A DNA stretch of 64,000 bases from Siphonodentalium dalli (taxonomy: Eukaryota > Mollusca > Scaphopoda > Gadilida > Siphonodentaliidae): the NCBI GenBank assembly GCA_032622095.1, contig CP136061.1, positions 53,643,762 to 53,707,761 on the forward strand. Direction: 5' to 3'. Of this stretch, positions 46,278 through 58,559 are shown one piece after another. Position 1 is the first letter of the stretch. Each line of letters begins with the position of its first letter. Both the position numbers and the translations under genes were made by a program. Below the pieces are notes generated by a model. It ran no database searches, was not told where the DNA came from, and saw only the letters and a program-made list of their open reading frames with translations.

Positions 46278-47704
46278 ATGTTGCCACCCAAATATCGACC
46301 GACGCTCTGAACTATATTCTTGCGTTTCATGCTTTAACGGGGTGTGATTCAACTTCGTTCATATATGTGGTGTCTAAACGATCCGCATGGAAGATTTACC
46401 TGGAATGTTGTGAACTCTTAAAGGGTATATGTAATATTGCAATATCCACTGAAACAATTGAAAGTGCTGAACATGTTGTAGATAGATAGATAGATAGATT
46501 TTATTTGTACAATAAACATAGCATATTACAGTTAAACTAAAGATACAAAATTAATGATATTGTACAGGGACTGCATGGCCAATACTGACCGTCTTCCTGC
46601 AGTCCCTTAAATAAATAACAAATTATCCACTACCTGGCGGTAATTGTCAAATAATAAGTATATATATATATAATATATATAATATAATATGATATAATAT
46701 AGAATAATATCCGCAGACCAGATTCAATTGTACATGTAGGCATCTAATGTTGACTATATAGATTGAATGTAAATAAATAAATAAGGACAGAAAGTCAGTG
46801 AGCGTTAATACTAGTCATATTATAGTCATGGGCTATGTTCAATGGGTGTCATTATAGTAGCTGGTCACATCGAGTTCATTACGATATTTTTAAGTGATAC
46901 GTGTGCAAATTGATTGAACTTGTTATGACCAGACGGGTGAAATATCCAGAAAGAATGACATCAATATCAATAAGTATAATTATAATATTTAGTTATAGGA
47001 TATAGTTATAATATTTAGTTATAACATTTAGTTCCCGGGGCTATTTTGTAATGAGCAACTGTAACAGTTTTTATTTTTGCAATCGACAATGTATTTGGAT
47101 ATTATTTGATGTGATAGAGTTTTCTTGAACGTAGCTCTAAATTTACATCCTCTTGATGTTTTATCAATTGAATTCCAAATGTCTGGGAAGGAGTGTTTTG
47201 GGAGGGATGCTGAAAATGATGATTTCGGTGTTATCAGACGTATATTATTCGCATTTCTCGTATTTTCCGCGAGAGAATAAGAGTAGCACGTTTTAAATGA
47301 TTTCGGTAAGTTATTTTGTACGCAAGTTGAATAGAGTTTCCGATGCAAAACTCAACAATGCAAGATTCAGGATGTTCACTCGGACTGAATCTCCTGAAAA
47401 GCTTCCACCAACCAGTGACTCATTGCATTACCACCTTTTGAGAACAAACTATCAGGTTTTAGTTTGGAAACAAGTAACCATTCCTGTGCAAACATTACCG
47501 GATCCTTCGAAAATGGGATGGAAAGAAGAAAATGGTCGATTAGATCCAACCATGATGTCACTAGAACCCATTCCAAAATCATGTCTCGAAATAATCAAAT
47601 GTGGGTGCAAGAAGGGGTGTGTAACAGCAAGGTGAACATACAGAAAATCAGAGTTACCCTGCACACCACTCTGCAATTGTGGAACTGACTGCAATAATAA
47701 ATAA
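46275..47704 (+). pseudogene. Transposon-type gene fragment with CXC (tesmin-like) Cys cluster, split by a LINE
   Basis: The left part (46275-46480) reads 'LNYILAFHALTGCDSTSF' and 'SKRSAWKIYLE', a motif I recognise from repetitive, uncharacterised invertebrate proteins of transposon character. A LINE is inserted at 46481-47315. Removing it and one copy of its 5-bp target duplication rejoins the frame as 'AEHVVRKLNRV'. The right part has 'KLPPTSDSLHYHLLRTNYQ', 'GWKEENGRLDP' and 'LEIIKCGCKKGCVTAR'. A TGA then replaces the expected Cys codon, and the same frame continues 'TYRKSELPCTPLCNCGTDC' to a stop at 47702-47704. The Cys spacing resembles the CXC DNA-binding domain. The 5' part is missing (it begins at the 37-bp minisatellite), and the nonsense codon and LINE make it non-functional. 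Confidence 0.7.
46481..47315 (-). mobile_element. 5'-truncated LINE with (GATA)n tail and TTGTA duplication
   Basis: The minus-strand coding part (47315-47028) is an ORF2 C-terminus: 'NTRNANNIRLITPKSSF', 'LPKHSFPDIWNSID' and 'FRATFKKTLSHQI'. The 3' UTR follows to the left, ending in 'aaaataaaatctatctatc', i.e. a (GATA)n-type tail at 46481-46498. 'ttgta' flanks both ends (46476-46480 and 47316-47320). The insertion thus postdates the gene fragment it splits. Confidence 0.85.
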
Positions 47705-47820
47705 GGCTTTTTGTGACCATTTTTGGCTATATGATGGCAAATTGTGTCGCATTGTGTGTTGATGAACCAGTTTCATAATATTACTGATGATTTTCGAATT
47801 TTTAACTGATTATTATATCA

Positions 47821-48700
47821 GCCATTTTGAATTGTCGTTTTAGGTCAGAAATAATTATTTGTCGAGTTGCCAACATTGTTTTTTGGAATCAGATTACAAA
47901 TTACATTTAGAGACAACTGTCTAAACCATTTGAAGGATATATTTCCGGCATACTTCACTTTCTACCTTTTAAGACCGCAATAATTTATAAAATTTGCATT
48001 TTTTGTCATTTTTGGGCATAAATTGGGTTAAATGTCAAACATGTTCACTTTAAATTACCACATATGTTCTGTGTATAGTGTCTCTTGTCACAATTCGTTC
48101 GAAAGTACGGAAATGCATAATATCCAAACGTCTTAGAACAACATAAAACAGTAAACGAAAATCTAGACTTTGTTCTGATGGCGGCCATTTTGAATTGTCA
48201 TTTTAGTTCAGATATAATTATTTGTCGAGTTGCCAAAATTATTTTTTGGAATCAGATTACAAATTACATTTAGACACAACTGTCTATACCATTTGAAGGA
48301 TGCGTTTCCAGCATATTTCACTTTCTGCCATTTAAGACCGTAATAATTTATAAAATTCGCGTTTTTTGTCATTTTTTGGGCATAAATGGGGTTAAATGGT
48401 CAAACATGTTCACTTTAAATTACCACATATGTTCTGTGTATACTTCTTCTTGTTCCAATTCGTTCGAAAGTACGGAAATACTCAATATTCTAACGTCTTA
48501 GAGCAACACATAACAACAATCGTAAAGTTAGACTTTGTTTTGATGGCGGCCATTTTGAATTGCTATTTTTGACCAGAAATAATAATTTGTCAACTTGCCA
48601 ACATTGGTTTTTGAAATCAGCATAAAAAATACCTTTAGAAACAATTCTCAAAAGCTTTTGAAAGAAAAATGCCCGCACCTTTGTTTCTAGAAGCTTTTTT
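47821..48700. repeat. Tandem repeat, period about 364 bp, about 2.4 copies
   Basis: 'gccattttgaattg' starts units at 47821, 48184 and 48549. Each complete unit continues with 'aataattatttgtcgagttgcc', 'cactttctnccntttaagacc', 'gttcactttaaattaccac' and 'aattcgttcgaaagtacgg'. The third unit is partial and more diverged. No coding signal. Confidence 0.85.
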
Positions 48701-48753
48701 AGATGTTCGAACCTGACTATAAATACAAAATTAATGGTAACAAACGTAACCAC

Positions 48754-49875
48754 AACTCACCTGACCGAAACCCTGTATTTTGTAACCGACGGAACCGCGA
48801 TGACCTCACAAATGCATGTGTGCACAATTTCGCAAGTGATTGAACCAACCACATCGATGAACCAAGCATTTTAAGAAGCAAAACACACTGTACTTAATTC
48901 AAAATGAGTCCGCAGTCAGTTTGCAACGCTTATTAATATGCGGTTCCAAATGACATCACATTCGATTCGATGCCAGAGGGTCCACATTGAGCGATCACAT
49001 ACAAAGCGGCATTATTTTTATCTCGAAACCTAACGAGCATGTTGTATAAATTAACATACATTTGTTTCTTGAACAAGCTCTTAAAAAGTAGGTCGATTCG
49101 ACTACACGATGCTAACACAAAGTACATTTAGACAAACTGGTCCAGTGAACCCCAACAGGTAGTTATTTTCAAAAGGGCTCTTCCATAGTATTGTGAGAGG
49201 CAGGCGCACACAGTGGAGTGTAGTCCGGGACCCCAGGGGTTTTCAATTACACTATCGCGTACGAAAGGTTGGATGCCCTAGATTTTGTATCACCATTGAA
49301 TCATTGCATAAAACCCATTTCTTAAGTTTCGCAATCCTGGCGTTTAGGGGCTAGGGGCGCTAGGGGCGCTCCGCAAAATCACTTTCAATTACAATTTCTC
49401 AATTTTTGTGTAATTTTTAACAAATGTTTACTAATCATAAACACATTATTTAAGAATCGATATTTCTTGGAATTTAGAGACTTTAGAATTTAGGGCTTTT
49501 GGAACCAACATCATCGAAACCAGATTTTCAACTTCTGTTTAGAATGGCGTATAGTCCAGAGGTTGATGTGGTACCCATACACCCCCATCATTTTCCTTCA
49601 CTCGACTAGTTTTCTCCCTTATTATGTTCCTCAATTGCTAAGTAATGTTAACACGAAAAAAGTGGCCGTGTAGTCACCAGACAAGATGGCGTCCAACATG
49701 ACCGCCGTTTTCAGACGATCACTAAGTCAGTATGATGCAAATTATAGTGAGAAAATCTTTCCATATCTATACAAATGTATATAGTTTTGTGAAGCTATGA
49801 TATAATACCACTTTTAGGGCATAATTGGAACTCCATGGCCGCCAATACTATCTTCTAGATCAGTTTCTGCTGTTG
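48754..49875. other. Intergenic, no feature seen
   Basis: No recognisable gene. A short 'gctaggggcgctaggggcgc' duplication lies at 49353-49372. The open frame at 48933-49127 has no motif. Confidence 0.4.
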
Positions 49876-50484
49876 TTCAGTTGTCATATAAACAAATTCA
49901 TGAAGGTGGCAGACCGTACAGATCTGACATTTGAAGGAAACAATTCACCCAACTGTCCTAAAATGTAGTAGTCCAACAATTATTCAGTGAAAAAATTATA
50001 AAACTTCCTGCCTCCGGTATTCTTTTTGGAATGAAATAACCACTAATTGGAAAGTTTCAGACCATCGACCCGGGGGTGTATTTTGAAAAATGTCGTATTG
50101 GAAAGCTTGAGATAACAGTTAGAAAAATTAATCCAAAAGAGCAGTTGCAAATGAAATTTCCCTGCATTGGAAATTTCGGTCTGGATAAAAGGAGTGCAGT
50201 GGGAAATTGCAAGTTGGACACCATGCATGAGACCCTCTAGCCACCTCCTGAAAATACACATAAAGACGTGATGAATAGTCGCAGAAAAGCCGTGCATTTA
50301 CTAAACAATTCCGAAAAAATATATAATATTGGCATTTTCAGCTGTTCGCACTTTGGAATTTTTAATGACCAGGTAACCTTATATATTTATGGCTAGAGCA
50401 CCATATTGTTTTTTTCACCATCCGTCCACCTAAAAATTAAAGAACAGTCATTTTGTAACATGTTCGCGTAGTTTCATGGCAAAC
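49876..50484 (-). repeat. 3' flank of acetyltransferase copy B (duplication unit)
   Basis: Colinear with the flanks of copy C (23661-24321) and copy A (25371-26238, after subtracting the TTAA element): 'gaaggtggcagaccgta', 'ggaaagtttcagaccatcga', 'cagtgggaaattgcaagtt' and 'cataaagacgtgatgaat'. It probably contains the 3' UTR, but I see no clear polyadenylation signal. Confidence 0.7.
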
Positions 50485-51218
50485 TCACACAAATGCACAT
50501 TCCACGTTACTCCTAAAGAGGACACGGCTGTAATTTATCCCGAGTGTGTGTCCCCTGACAACCTGAACCTGATCAATCCGTGTTTCTATTTTCAACAGTT
50601 TCGATGCCAAATTCTCGGCGAGCGTATTCCCTTTTAAACCATTCAGAATGACGTCAGCCCCAATCGGTATGGTACGCATCAACTCTGAGAAAATGTTCAA
50701 AGCAATATTGTCATCATCGGCATACACAGCAGGCCAGAAGACGGGAAAGTATTGTTCGTCTGGCAATTGTACAAATGCATATCCAAGGACAATATCTTGC
50801 GCGTCAGTCGCCAAGAAGATACGGGCATTTGGGTGATTTACAACGAAATTATGTATGTGCCAATCACGGTCAATCCGCGAAAACAGCTTCCGATCGTAGC
50901 CTGTCAGCTTTCCAAGGAGATTTGGTGACCTGCTGTCTGTCACGCGAACCGACCCAGAAATCTTTTCAGGAACGTGTACTTGATTGTTGATAACTTTGCC
51001 TTTTAGTAGGAACTCTTCGTGTGTTGCCACGCCTCCTAATGCGTTCATCCTGTTGACAGTCTGTGGTTCGGTATCTACAATTATGCTTCTGGTCTTCAAT
51101 GCCTTGATCGCTTCAGTCGTGATCTTCTTACCAAGGCCAGTCTTCACTAAGTCTGGTCTGACGAAGAGTCTTCTCACCGTTCCATAGTGTTCACCGTAAG
51201 GTATGCCAAGCCCTGCTC
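50485..51218 (-). pseudogene. GNAT-family N-acetyltransferase, copy B, terminal coding exon
   Basis: The frame of this exon is intact: 243 residues plus a TGA at 50485. The acceptor 'tatatttcaaag' at 51219-51230 and the phase are the same as in copy A. The join with the upstream exon would read 'NDIVGAGLGIPYGEHYG'. The acetyl-CoA loop 'VKTGLGKKITTEAI' and the second GNAT-like half ('YDRKLFSRIDRDWHIHNFV', 'FPVFWPAVYADDDNIAL') are preserved. It lacks two residues found in copy A near 'HEEF'. The copy is called a pseudogene because its upstream exon (63242-63489) carries a 2-bp insertion. If a different start or splice were used, a shorter product could still be made. The preserved frame here implies recent inactivation or a sequencing error upstream. 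Confidence 0.65.
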
Positions 51219-53589
51219 CTTTGAAATATAAATGAACAGAAATATAGACAAGATGTCGATAGCCTGTGTATTTTACACACGGTTATATATATGCGAAATA
51301 TACACAAGCAAAACACGCTCCGCAACTTGTATTCTGATGTCGCGTTTTTGGACGATCGGTCGTCCGTACCTGTTCGACAACACAATTATTGCCTAATATG
51401 GGGCGGCTGCACGAAGTTAGGTGTAGTCGGCACGCAGGAGTTTTTATTTTATATAAGATCCATATAGCCGCCGGATAAGTGTGCAGATTATTATCCGATC
51501 CAAAACTTCCAAAATCATATATTGAACAAACACGTGATAGACCCCACCCCAGAACTCCAGTAAAAATACGAGAAATATGGTCTATCCTAGACAAAATTTG
51601 TACAGAATTGAAAGTATGTAAATGCTGTGCTGGGACATTTTTCACACCAAACTGACATCGTTTCTACAGTACCCTTGCGAGTTTTCGTTGGATTCTGTTT
51701 AGGGAGGTGTAAAAAACGCACCAACATGAAGTATGTTTCGAGTATGTGGCTATGTTATATATCAATATGACGGGCATGGATGGCTAATTGCATCGTGAAT
51801 CCGTGATTATGGTCTGAAGCAGACATTTGCTATAGAGGTCACATGGGTCAAAAGGTTAGAGTGCAAATTAAAATGTAGATTTTTTTTTTTAACTTTGAGA
51901 ATTATGGAAATGGACAAATGAGCATGGTTCAATTCATTCAGACGAATCATCTAGACCATGTGTTCCATGTGCGACATAGTATATCAATATATGAACACAG
52001 AATAGAGGAAATCAACCTAACAACAATGCTGTTAGCCTGTTGCGGCAAAAACTACAACATAGGAAGCTAATTTCATTGATGTCGAAAATAGATTCGAATT
52101 ATTAATATAGAGAGTTGAAACTCGTCAAGCGATGGCGTTGTAAACTGGCAAAAAACAGCAGACGGATCATTTATATATGTCAAATGTGATAAAGAGCGTT
52201 GCATATGAACCGCTGCAAATAAAGAGTGCACCTTTCGGTCGTGTGGCGTTTCTACTAAAGAGCGTGTGGTATAATGTCGATAATAAACAGCGTTAAGCAT
52301 TGTACTGTTGCGCCACACATGGCTATATCGGCATGCAAACAATTGTAGCTTGGCATCAGGTATAATTAAGGTACCGTAGCATGCGCGCACATAATATAGA
52401 CATCATACATGTATATGAGTTGGTCGAAAAAACAGATGCTGATTCACATTGCTGGTGGCCATTTTGGGCGCCATTTTGATTTTCAGCGCAATGATATTCC
52501 ACGACTGATGATCCACGTGACCAGAGTAATCATTTGCGGTCATTCTTGTATGATACAATACTAATGTTTCTCAAAAATTGTCACGGAATACGCCCGATAC
52601 TTAACCATATCCCATTACGATCGTTGCTGTATTTGCCGATTTCCGGTACCCCAGAATATGCTCGATTATGAAACGTCGCGCACAGATCTCGTGGAGGATT
52701 TTTGATAATTTGTTCGGAATTGTGTGCTGATTCCAAAAATGTTAAAATACATTTTGTTTAGGTCAAACCCTATTTTGACTGGACTACAGGTTGTTGTGCA
52801 TGTTTTACTATAAAAAGAGGGTGTATTTCAGACATAGTTCAATCAAAACATCTCCAATCAACCAGCTACATCGACGCGACATGATATAAACACCACTAAC
52901 CCAATTGTCAATCTATTAATTCCCCAGCAGAACATGACAAGAAAACCAATGTCAGAAATGGTAACGCGTTCAAGATCATATATTATATACACATGATTGT
53001 AATTATAGAATATAAAATATATTGGTTTCGCGAATGACCAACTCAGAATTCCGTTAAAATAACAATAACAACCAGCACCTAATTAACGAACCGGCGGCCG
53101 ACTCGGCCGTCTCCAATCACAACCCTCAGTGGGCTGCAGAACGAAAAATGTCTATACAAGTTGAAATATAAGACTTACAAATTTTTCATTTCTTTTATTT
53201 GTAATTGACATAGCTTGTCACAAACCAAAAATCAACATTATTAACATAATAATGTAAAGGACAATAAACGAAATTGAAATTCCCAACTACACCTTTTACC
53301 GGACTCGGCCTCCGGGTCGGAGTTCGACTTTAAAAAAAATCCCATTTCTATAAATAAAATACAAAATAACCCTTCCAACAAGAAATTCAATAAATTGAGG
53401 AATTACATACACTGTCAAAAAAAGATTTAAGATTGCGAATATGCTCTCCGAAAAACTACTGTTCTTTTTATGAACTGTGATCATATCTGATGACAAGCAA
53501 AGAAATACCATATGGATTGATTCCCATTTATAGAATATAAAATATATTGGTTTCGAGGAAACTTTAATTAGAATAATGCTCTGGTTTTT

Positions 53590-54070
53590 TTTAACAAACA
53601 TTGTCTAAATGCAACAAGTAGACTATAAAATTATGTATGTCCGTATGTATGTAGAAATGTAATTGATTTGGTGAGTATAATACACATGCGCCGTGCTGCA
53701 CTTATCATGCCTGCAGAAGTATGTATATATGTGCGTATGTACGCGTGTTTTGTTGTAAGTCTATGTGTGGAAGGGTGTTGGCGTGAATGCTTGTTTGCGG
53801 TTGTGTTAATCGGATTATGTTTTGTGTGTCATTATTGGTTGTCCATATGCGCGTATGTATGCCTGTATATGAGTGCTGTGTGTTCAGGTATTGTTTCTTT
53901 TTTTTCTTTTCATCTTCTCGGTTGTAACTGTATTCTTATTATCAACTTATTATAAGTTTCTTTCCTTTTGTTTTCCCGCTTAATTTTCTATGGTGATGGT
54001 TTTTGTGTTCAATGTATTCGTATTATATGTATAACTCTTCAATTTTGGAGGAAATAAAGATATATATATA
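53590..54070 (+). mobile_element. Probable retroposed 3' fragment in intron B
   Basis: Copy A flanks ('agaataatg...ttc' and 'taacgtcaa.aaacgat', 30416-30460) are separated in copy B by about 480 bp. The inserted sequence is T/G-rich and ends with 'ggaggaaataaagatatatatatatg', that is an AATAAA signal followed by an AT tail. This is the look of a LINE 3' UTR fragment inserted in plus orientation. No coding motif is visible, and the target duplication is not clear. Confidence 0.5.
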
Positions 54071-54399
54071 TGTTTGGATACTAACGTCAAGAAACGATAT
54101 TTTAACTAGTTTCACTACGAATGAATAACCTGAAATTAAGTGACTGCCCCATCACAACAAGGACTGAATAGGTGTAATAGCATTGGCAAACATGAACCCT
54201 ATATAATAGATAATTCATAGCCTGTTGAATGTTTCTTTCACATGTATTACTTTGCATTCAGTGTACAGTTTAGAAATTGCCGTGGGACAATCTAGATTGG
54301 TCTAACAGTGGTCACTTTTTACGAGGAAAATAATGGTGCACGTTAAAATGTTGTAAAGTGAGGCTGTTGTTTTAGGGACAGAAAAAAGTGGGAGGAGCA

Positions 54400-55430
54400 A
54401 AACAAATCGATGACATTTTGTTTTGTCGCCGATTTCCACCAAACTTATAGATAACCATCTCCATCATACGAGTAGTAAAATGGTGTAGTTTAAAGTTGCC
54501 AAAAGTAACTCCGTTTGAGTAAGGGCTGGAGAGGGGCGGGGCATGATATTAATAACAAGTATTTTAGACGCCGATTTCCACCAAATTGATACATATCCTT
54601 CTCCGTGATACGAGAAATCTAATGGTGTGGTTTAAAGACGCCAAATCGGTGTCATTTCGTGATAAATGGGGGGCACTACATTTGATAAGAATGTGATTAC
54701 TCGCTGATATCCTCCCTCCAAACTTATAAATAGTCATCTCCATGATATGAGTAATCTATTTGTGTGGTTTAAAGATGCCAAAGTGGTGCCGTTTGAGTAA
54801 GGGTTGGGGAGGCGAGGGGCACCATAATTGATACAAATATTTTACACCAGATTTCCACCAAATTCTTCTCCATGACACGCGGAATCTAATCGTGTGAGTT
54901 CAGCGATGGGGAGGGAGGGGCATTAACACTGATAAGAATATCGATATCCACCAAAGTTATATATAGTCATCTCCGACGAAGCTAATGATGCTGTTTAAAG
55001 AAACAAATTTGGCCCTATTCGAGTCAGTGATGGGGAGGGTATGGGTGTGGGTTCAGCGATGGGGAGGCATTAACATTGATAATAATGTCCGCCAAAGTTA
55101 TATAGGATCATCTCCGACGTAGCTAATGATGCTGTTTAATGAAACCAATTTGGCCCTATCCAGTCAGTGATGGGGAGGGTATGGGCACAAAAGTGCACGA
55201 ACAAAATGTGTCGCCGATTATCACCAAACTGATATAATCATCTATAATAGAACATGTACATGGAACTGATGGTGTTGGTTTAAAGACGGCGTCGTAAGGG
55301 GTAGGGATTGGGACAAGAGGACACAAAAATGCTTGGACAAAACATTTTGTCAGCAATTGTTACCAAAAGTAGATACATATGTAGGTATCCCCGTGAGTCT
55401 ATAATGTGGTTCAAGGCTGGCGGAGCGTTG
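54400..55430. repeat. Degenerate tandem repeat in intron B (counterpart of 31130-32040)
   Basis: The same roughly 130-bp unit as in intron A ('gccgatttccaccaaact', 'tctaatggtgtggtttaaag', 'gatggggaggg'), in the same order. A partial extra unit around 55040-55130 ('gttcagcgatggggagg', 'catctccgacg') shows a small expansion in B relative to A. Confidence 0.75.
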
Positions 55431-56126
55431 CCAGGGTCAGGTACATATATACGTCATAATTTGCTCTAAATTTCAACATTCGCCTTTACTACATTTTCCA
55501 AATATAAAAGCAATCTATACATTTGACTAATGAGTTCTCACAAGAACAGATATCGGACAGATTCATTTTAAGCAGATTACAGCGTTCAAATGTTACAACC
55601 TAGAAAAGTGGTGATCGCATTAAGTCACTTTAACACTTAAATCTTCTCAACAGTCATATTTATATGGGGACGAGAATCACGGCATTCATAGTGACCTAGA
55701 ACAAAACTGATACTTATCTCATTTGCTATCTTTTTTCGGTTGAGTTATCTATTTATATGTGAAGAAAACTGTCAGCACTCACTTCGCCGTGAGACATCTT
55801 GCTGCCATTTCTGAGCAATGTATGACGTATGTTCCCGGCCCTGAGTGACATTGTGGATGGAGAGCTAGGGACGCCAGAATTGACCAAAACCGGCTTGATT
55901 ACGAAATGTCCTCTAAGTTTAGAATAGGCATTAACATGATTCGCTGAATCTACTGGTTAGGTTTGAAGATGCAAAAGTTAGGGTTGGGTCGTGGCACCAA
56001 AATTTATCAAAACTAAATTTCCAATAGAGATGGTGTATCTCTTCTTGTGCCAAGTTTTATATAGTTTCCAGGTTATAATATAATAAATATGCATCGAAGA
56101 CCTTTGTCCGGAATAGATTTTGTTAA

Positions 56127-56516
56127 CCCTTTACCCAACAAACCGGCCAAAAACGGCAAAATAAAGCTGCAACAGCCTAAATTATCTTGGGTCTGTCTCA
56201 ATAAAACCATACAAATATGGATATCATTGGAACCGGCTCATTGACCACATTGTGATGGTTACAGTTATGCCCTGTGCCAATGCATTCTATTATATATGCG
56301 AGTCGACCATAGGTCGCCTCGCATATATAAGAGAATGCATTGGCCTAAAAAAATCTTTTTTTAACACTTTTTACCATTTTTTCTTACATTCTTAACAATT
56401 TTATAATTTTTAATGTGTTAAGCCAATGCATTCTCTTATATATGCGAGGCGACCTATGGTCGACTCGCATATATAAGAGAATGCATTGGCACAGGGCCGT
56501 TCTGTTGGGTAAAGGG
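56127..56516. mobile_element. TTAA-flanked piggyBac-like MITE containing two hairpins
   Basis: A 390-bp element with inverted ends 'ccctttacccaacaaa' and the complement of 'ctgttgggtaaaggg', flanked by TTAA at 56123-56126 and 56517-56520. Copy A has the empty site 'ctgtcaatgaatgtag' near 32672-32687. CCC-type ends and TTAA targets are characteristic of piggyBac. Inside are two nearly identical palindromes (about 56280-56345 and 56422-56490), each pairing 'ccaatgcattct' with 'agaatgcattgg' and containing 'gcgaggcgacctatggtcga'-like cores. These palindromes are also inverted with respect to each other across the element. Confidence 0.88.
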
Positions 56517-57120
56517 TTAATGACTGTTGATTTCGAATTGTTTGGTATAATACATACAATCAATTTGGGACATTTAGTTGCTCGAGGAATGCGGGAGAAC
56601 TCTATCTCGATCTCAGCGTTTTATGACGGTTTGTTATAAAAATAGTAACGAACAAACTGTCCCACTTGATGATCGCATTATATAATACAACATGGATATA
56701 CCACTATATATCACTATAATTGATAGTAGCTATATATGGCCCAAAATTCCTTATAGCGAAAAAATGGCAAATACGTGTCCGAGGGGTGTATCTCATGCAT
56801 GTCTCGACCGCCATCTCAATGGCAACACATTATTAAACAAGGGTCTTATGGAGAATATATATCACATAGAAAAATCCGGTTGGCTTCCTTATATTTCACA
56901 AATGGGAGGTTTGAGTGACAAAATTGGCTGTTTTTGGGACGTCCGTTATTGGGTATCCGATTTCATGAGCTCAGAAACTTGAGTAATCCGTTACTATATT
57001 ATACAAGTCCTATGTAATTATCTCACCTGTATGACCGATTCTCGCATTAAAAACCGATTATTCTCTAACGTTACTATATTTGGAAGCAGTCCACCATGGT
57101 ATGTTGTCCGTGAAAACGGT

Positions 57121-57493
57121 GTTTTCTCCGTTACCATCAATTTAAATCGTCATAACTGACAGATACAACTTGCTGTACGTGCCTAATTGTATACAAAGAA
57201 ACGCAGTATCACGTGTAACCTGGGGAACATATAGCTCTAAATGCAAATGAATCATATGTAGAAATAACGAGAGATGAGTTGCCACTCCCAAAACAGTTTA
57301 TTTAAGGATGTTTTCTCCGTTACCACCATAAAACATAGAAAATCGACGAGTTAACTCCAACTGCTAATCTCATCTGACGGAACGTCTATCAAGCCCAATG
57401 TATCACGTGAGCATGTTGAAATTAATATCACAAGACTTTTGTATATGGTTGTAAACAATATGCGGTTTTCTCCGTTAACGTTTTCTCCGTTAC
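57121..57493 (+). repeat. Left subterminal cluster of 'gttttctccgttac' motifs
   Basis: Copies at 57121-57134, 57310-57323, 57465-57478 (last base a) and 57480-57493, the last two nearly abutting. Partial copies ('taatccgttactatatt' near 56984 and 'ctctaacgttactatatt' near 57063) lie further out. They may be transposase binding sites; this is inference from position. Confidence 0.75.
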
Positions 57494-57848
57494 TAGCGAA
57501 CACCAGAAGGTCATTCTTTAGGCACATATATGAACCCCTTGGCGATACTATATCGGCAGTCTGGGTTTGTTTGACTCAGATCAACACAAAAAACTAACCA
57601 GGTTAATTACAAATAGGGGAAACCCGGGCAAAGCGGGACACCAAATGTTTTCAAGGAATTTTAGGTAGGATTTTCGCCGGAAAAAAATGGAAAGCCGTTT
57701 ATTGGTATATAATTCATCGGCGCATATAATCGGGTGATCATTGATACCAAACACCATCTCGGTATGTCCCTTTTGGAACCTCTTGTTTTATACCACTTTG
57801 CCCGTGCCTTTGGGCAAATCGGGACACCGCACTGGGCAAAGTGGGACA

Positions 57849-58258
57849 ATGTGGAATGGACTACCGTTAAAGATTAGACGTTCTAAAACAACCTCCGAAT
57901 TTAAGAAAAAACTGAAAACCCATCTTTTCAAAAAATGTTTCAATTTATAGATCGTTATTTTTGGAAATCTTATTGCAGTTGTTATTTCAATACACACCGT
58001 TGTTAAAGTTATAATTTATTCTTTTATCTTAATTTTTTTTTATAAATCAAACTTTTAATTTTTTACTGAAATTTCAATTTTCTTTAGCTTTAATTTTACA
58101 GTAATTTTCGTTACATCTTTACCAAATTGTATTTAATAGTAGTAGGCCTATTGTTTGTATTTTTATAGTTGTATGTGTTTTTATTGTATTTACTTGTAAA
58201 GCGCATTGGAACATTATGTAGAATGCGTTTCTTAAATGTAAATAATAATAATAATAAT
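57849..58258 (+). mobile_element. L2-type LINE 3' end
   Basis: A short C-terminal coding stretch 'MWNGLPLKIRRSKTTSEFKK' continuing 'KLKTHLFKKCF', stop at 57948, is the usual end of L2/CR1 ORF2. The 3' UTR ends with 'gtaaagcgcattggaac', 'tgtagaatgcgtttc' and an (AAT)n tail at 58240-58258. It is 5' truncated and inserted into a 'gggcaaa.tgggaca' repeat, parts of which lie on both sides. Confidence 0.8.
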
Positions 58259-58559
58259 ATGCCATGTTATCCGGGCAAAATGGGACAGCAAAATCAAAGA
58301 GACAGTGTGGGTTGCCATTGCTCACACTGCTACAGACAGACGGGCTCTGAGTGGCAGATGAGTTTCTGTTGGGTTATGTAGGATGGATTTCTTGTCTGGC
58401 GACCAGAGTTATCTATCTTAACGATATATTCACCCCGTTACAGTACCGATTAAAACGAATGTGACTTCCATTCCTTATTACTTATTCGAAATTTTTATAA
58501 TTATGTCAAACAAAGGGTTTTGTATGGTGCCCCCCCCCCCCACAGATATTCTATCCACG

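Noticed and set aside
45801-46352. Three overlapping minus-strand frames of 70-131 codons with 'FAPF..ILHGHLVRTI' repeats
   Set aside because: They are the 37-bp minisatellite read in its three frames. A membrane-like composition arises from the repeat itself.
56692-56982. 96-codon plus-strand frame
   Set aside because: It crosses the left border of the TIR element (56731), which is absent from copy A, so it is a chance fusion of intron and transposon sequence.
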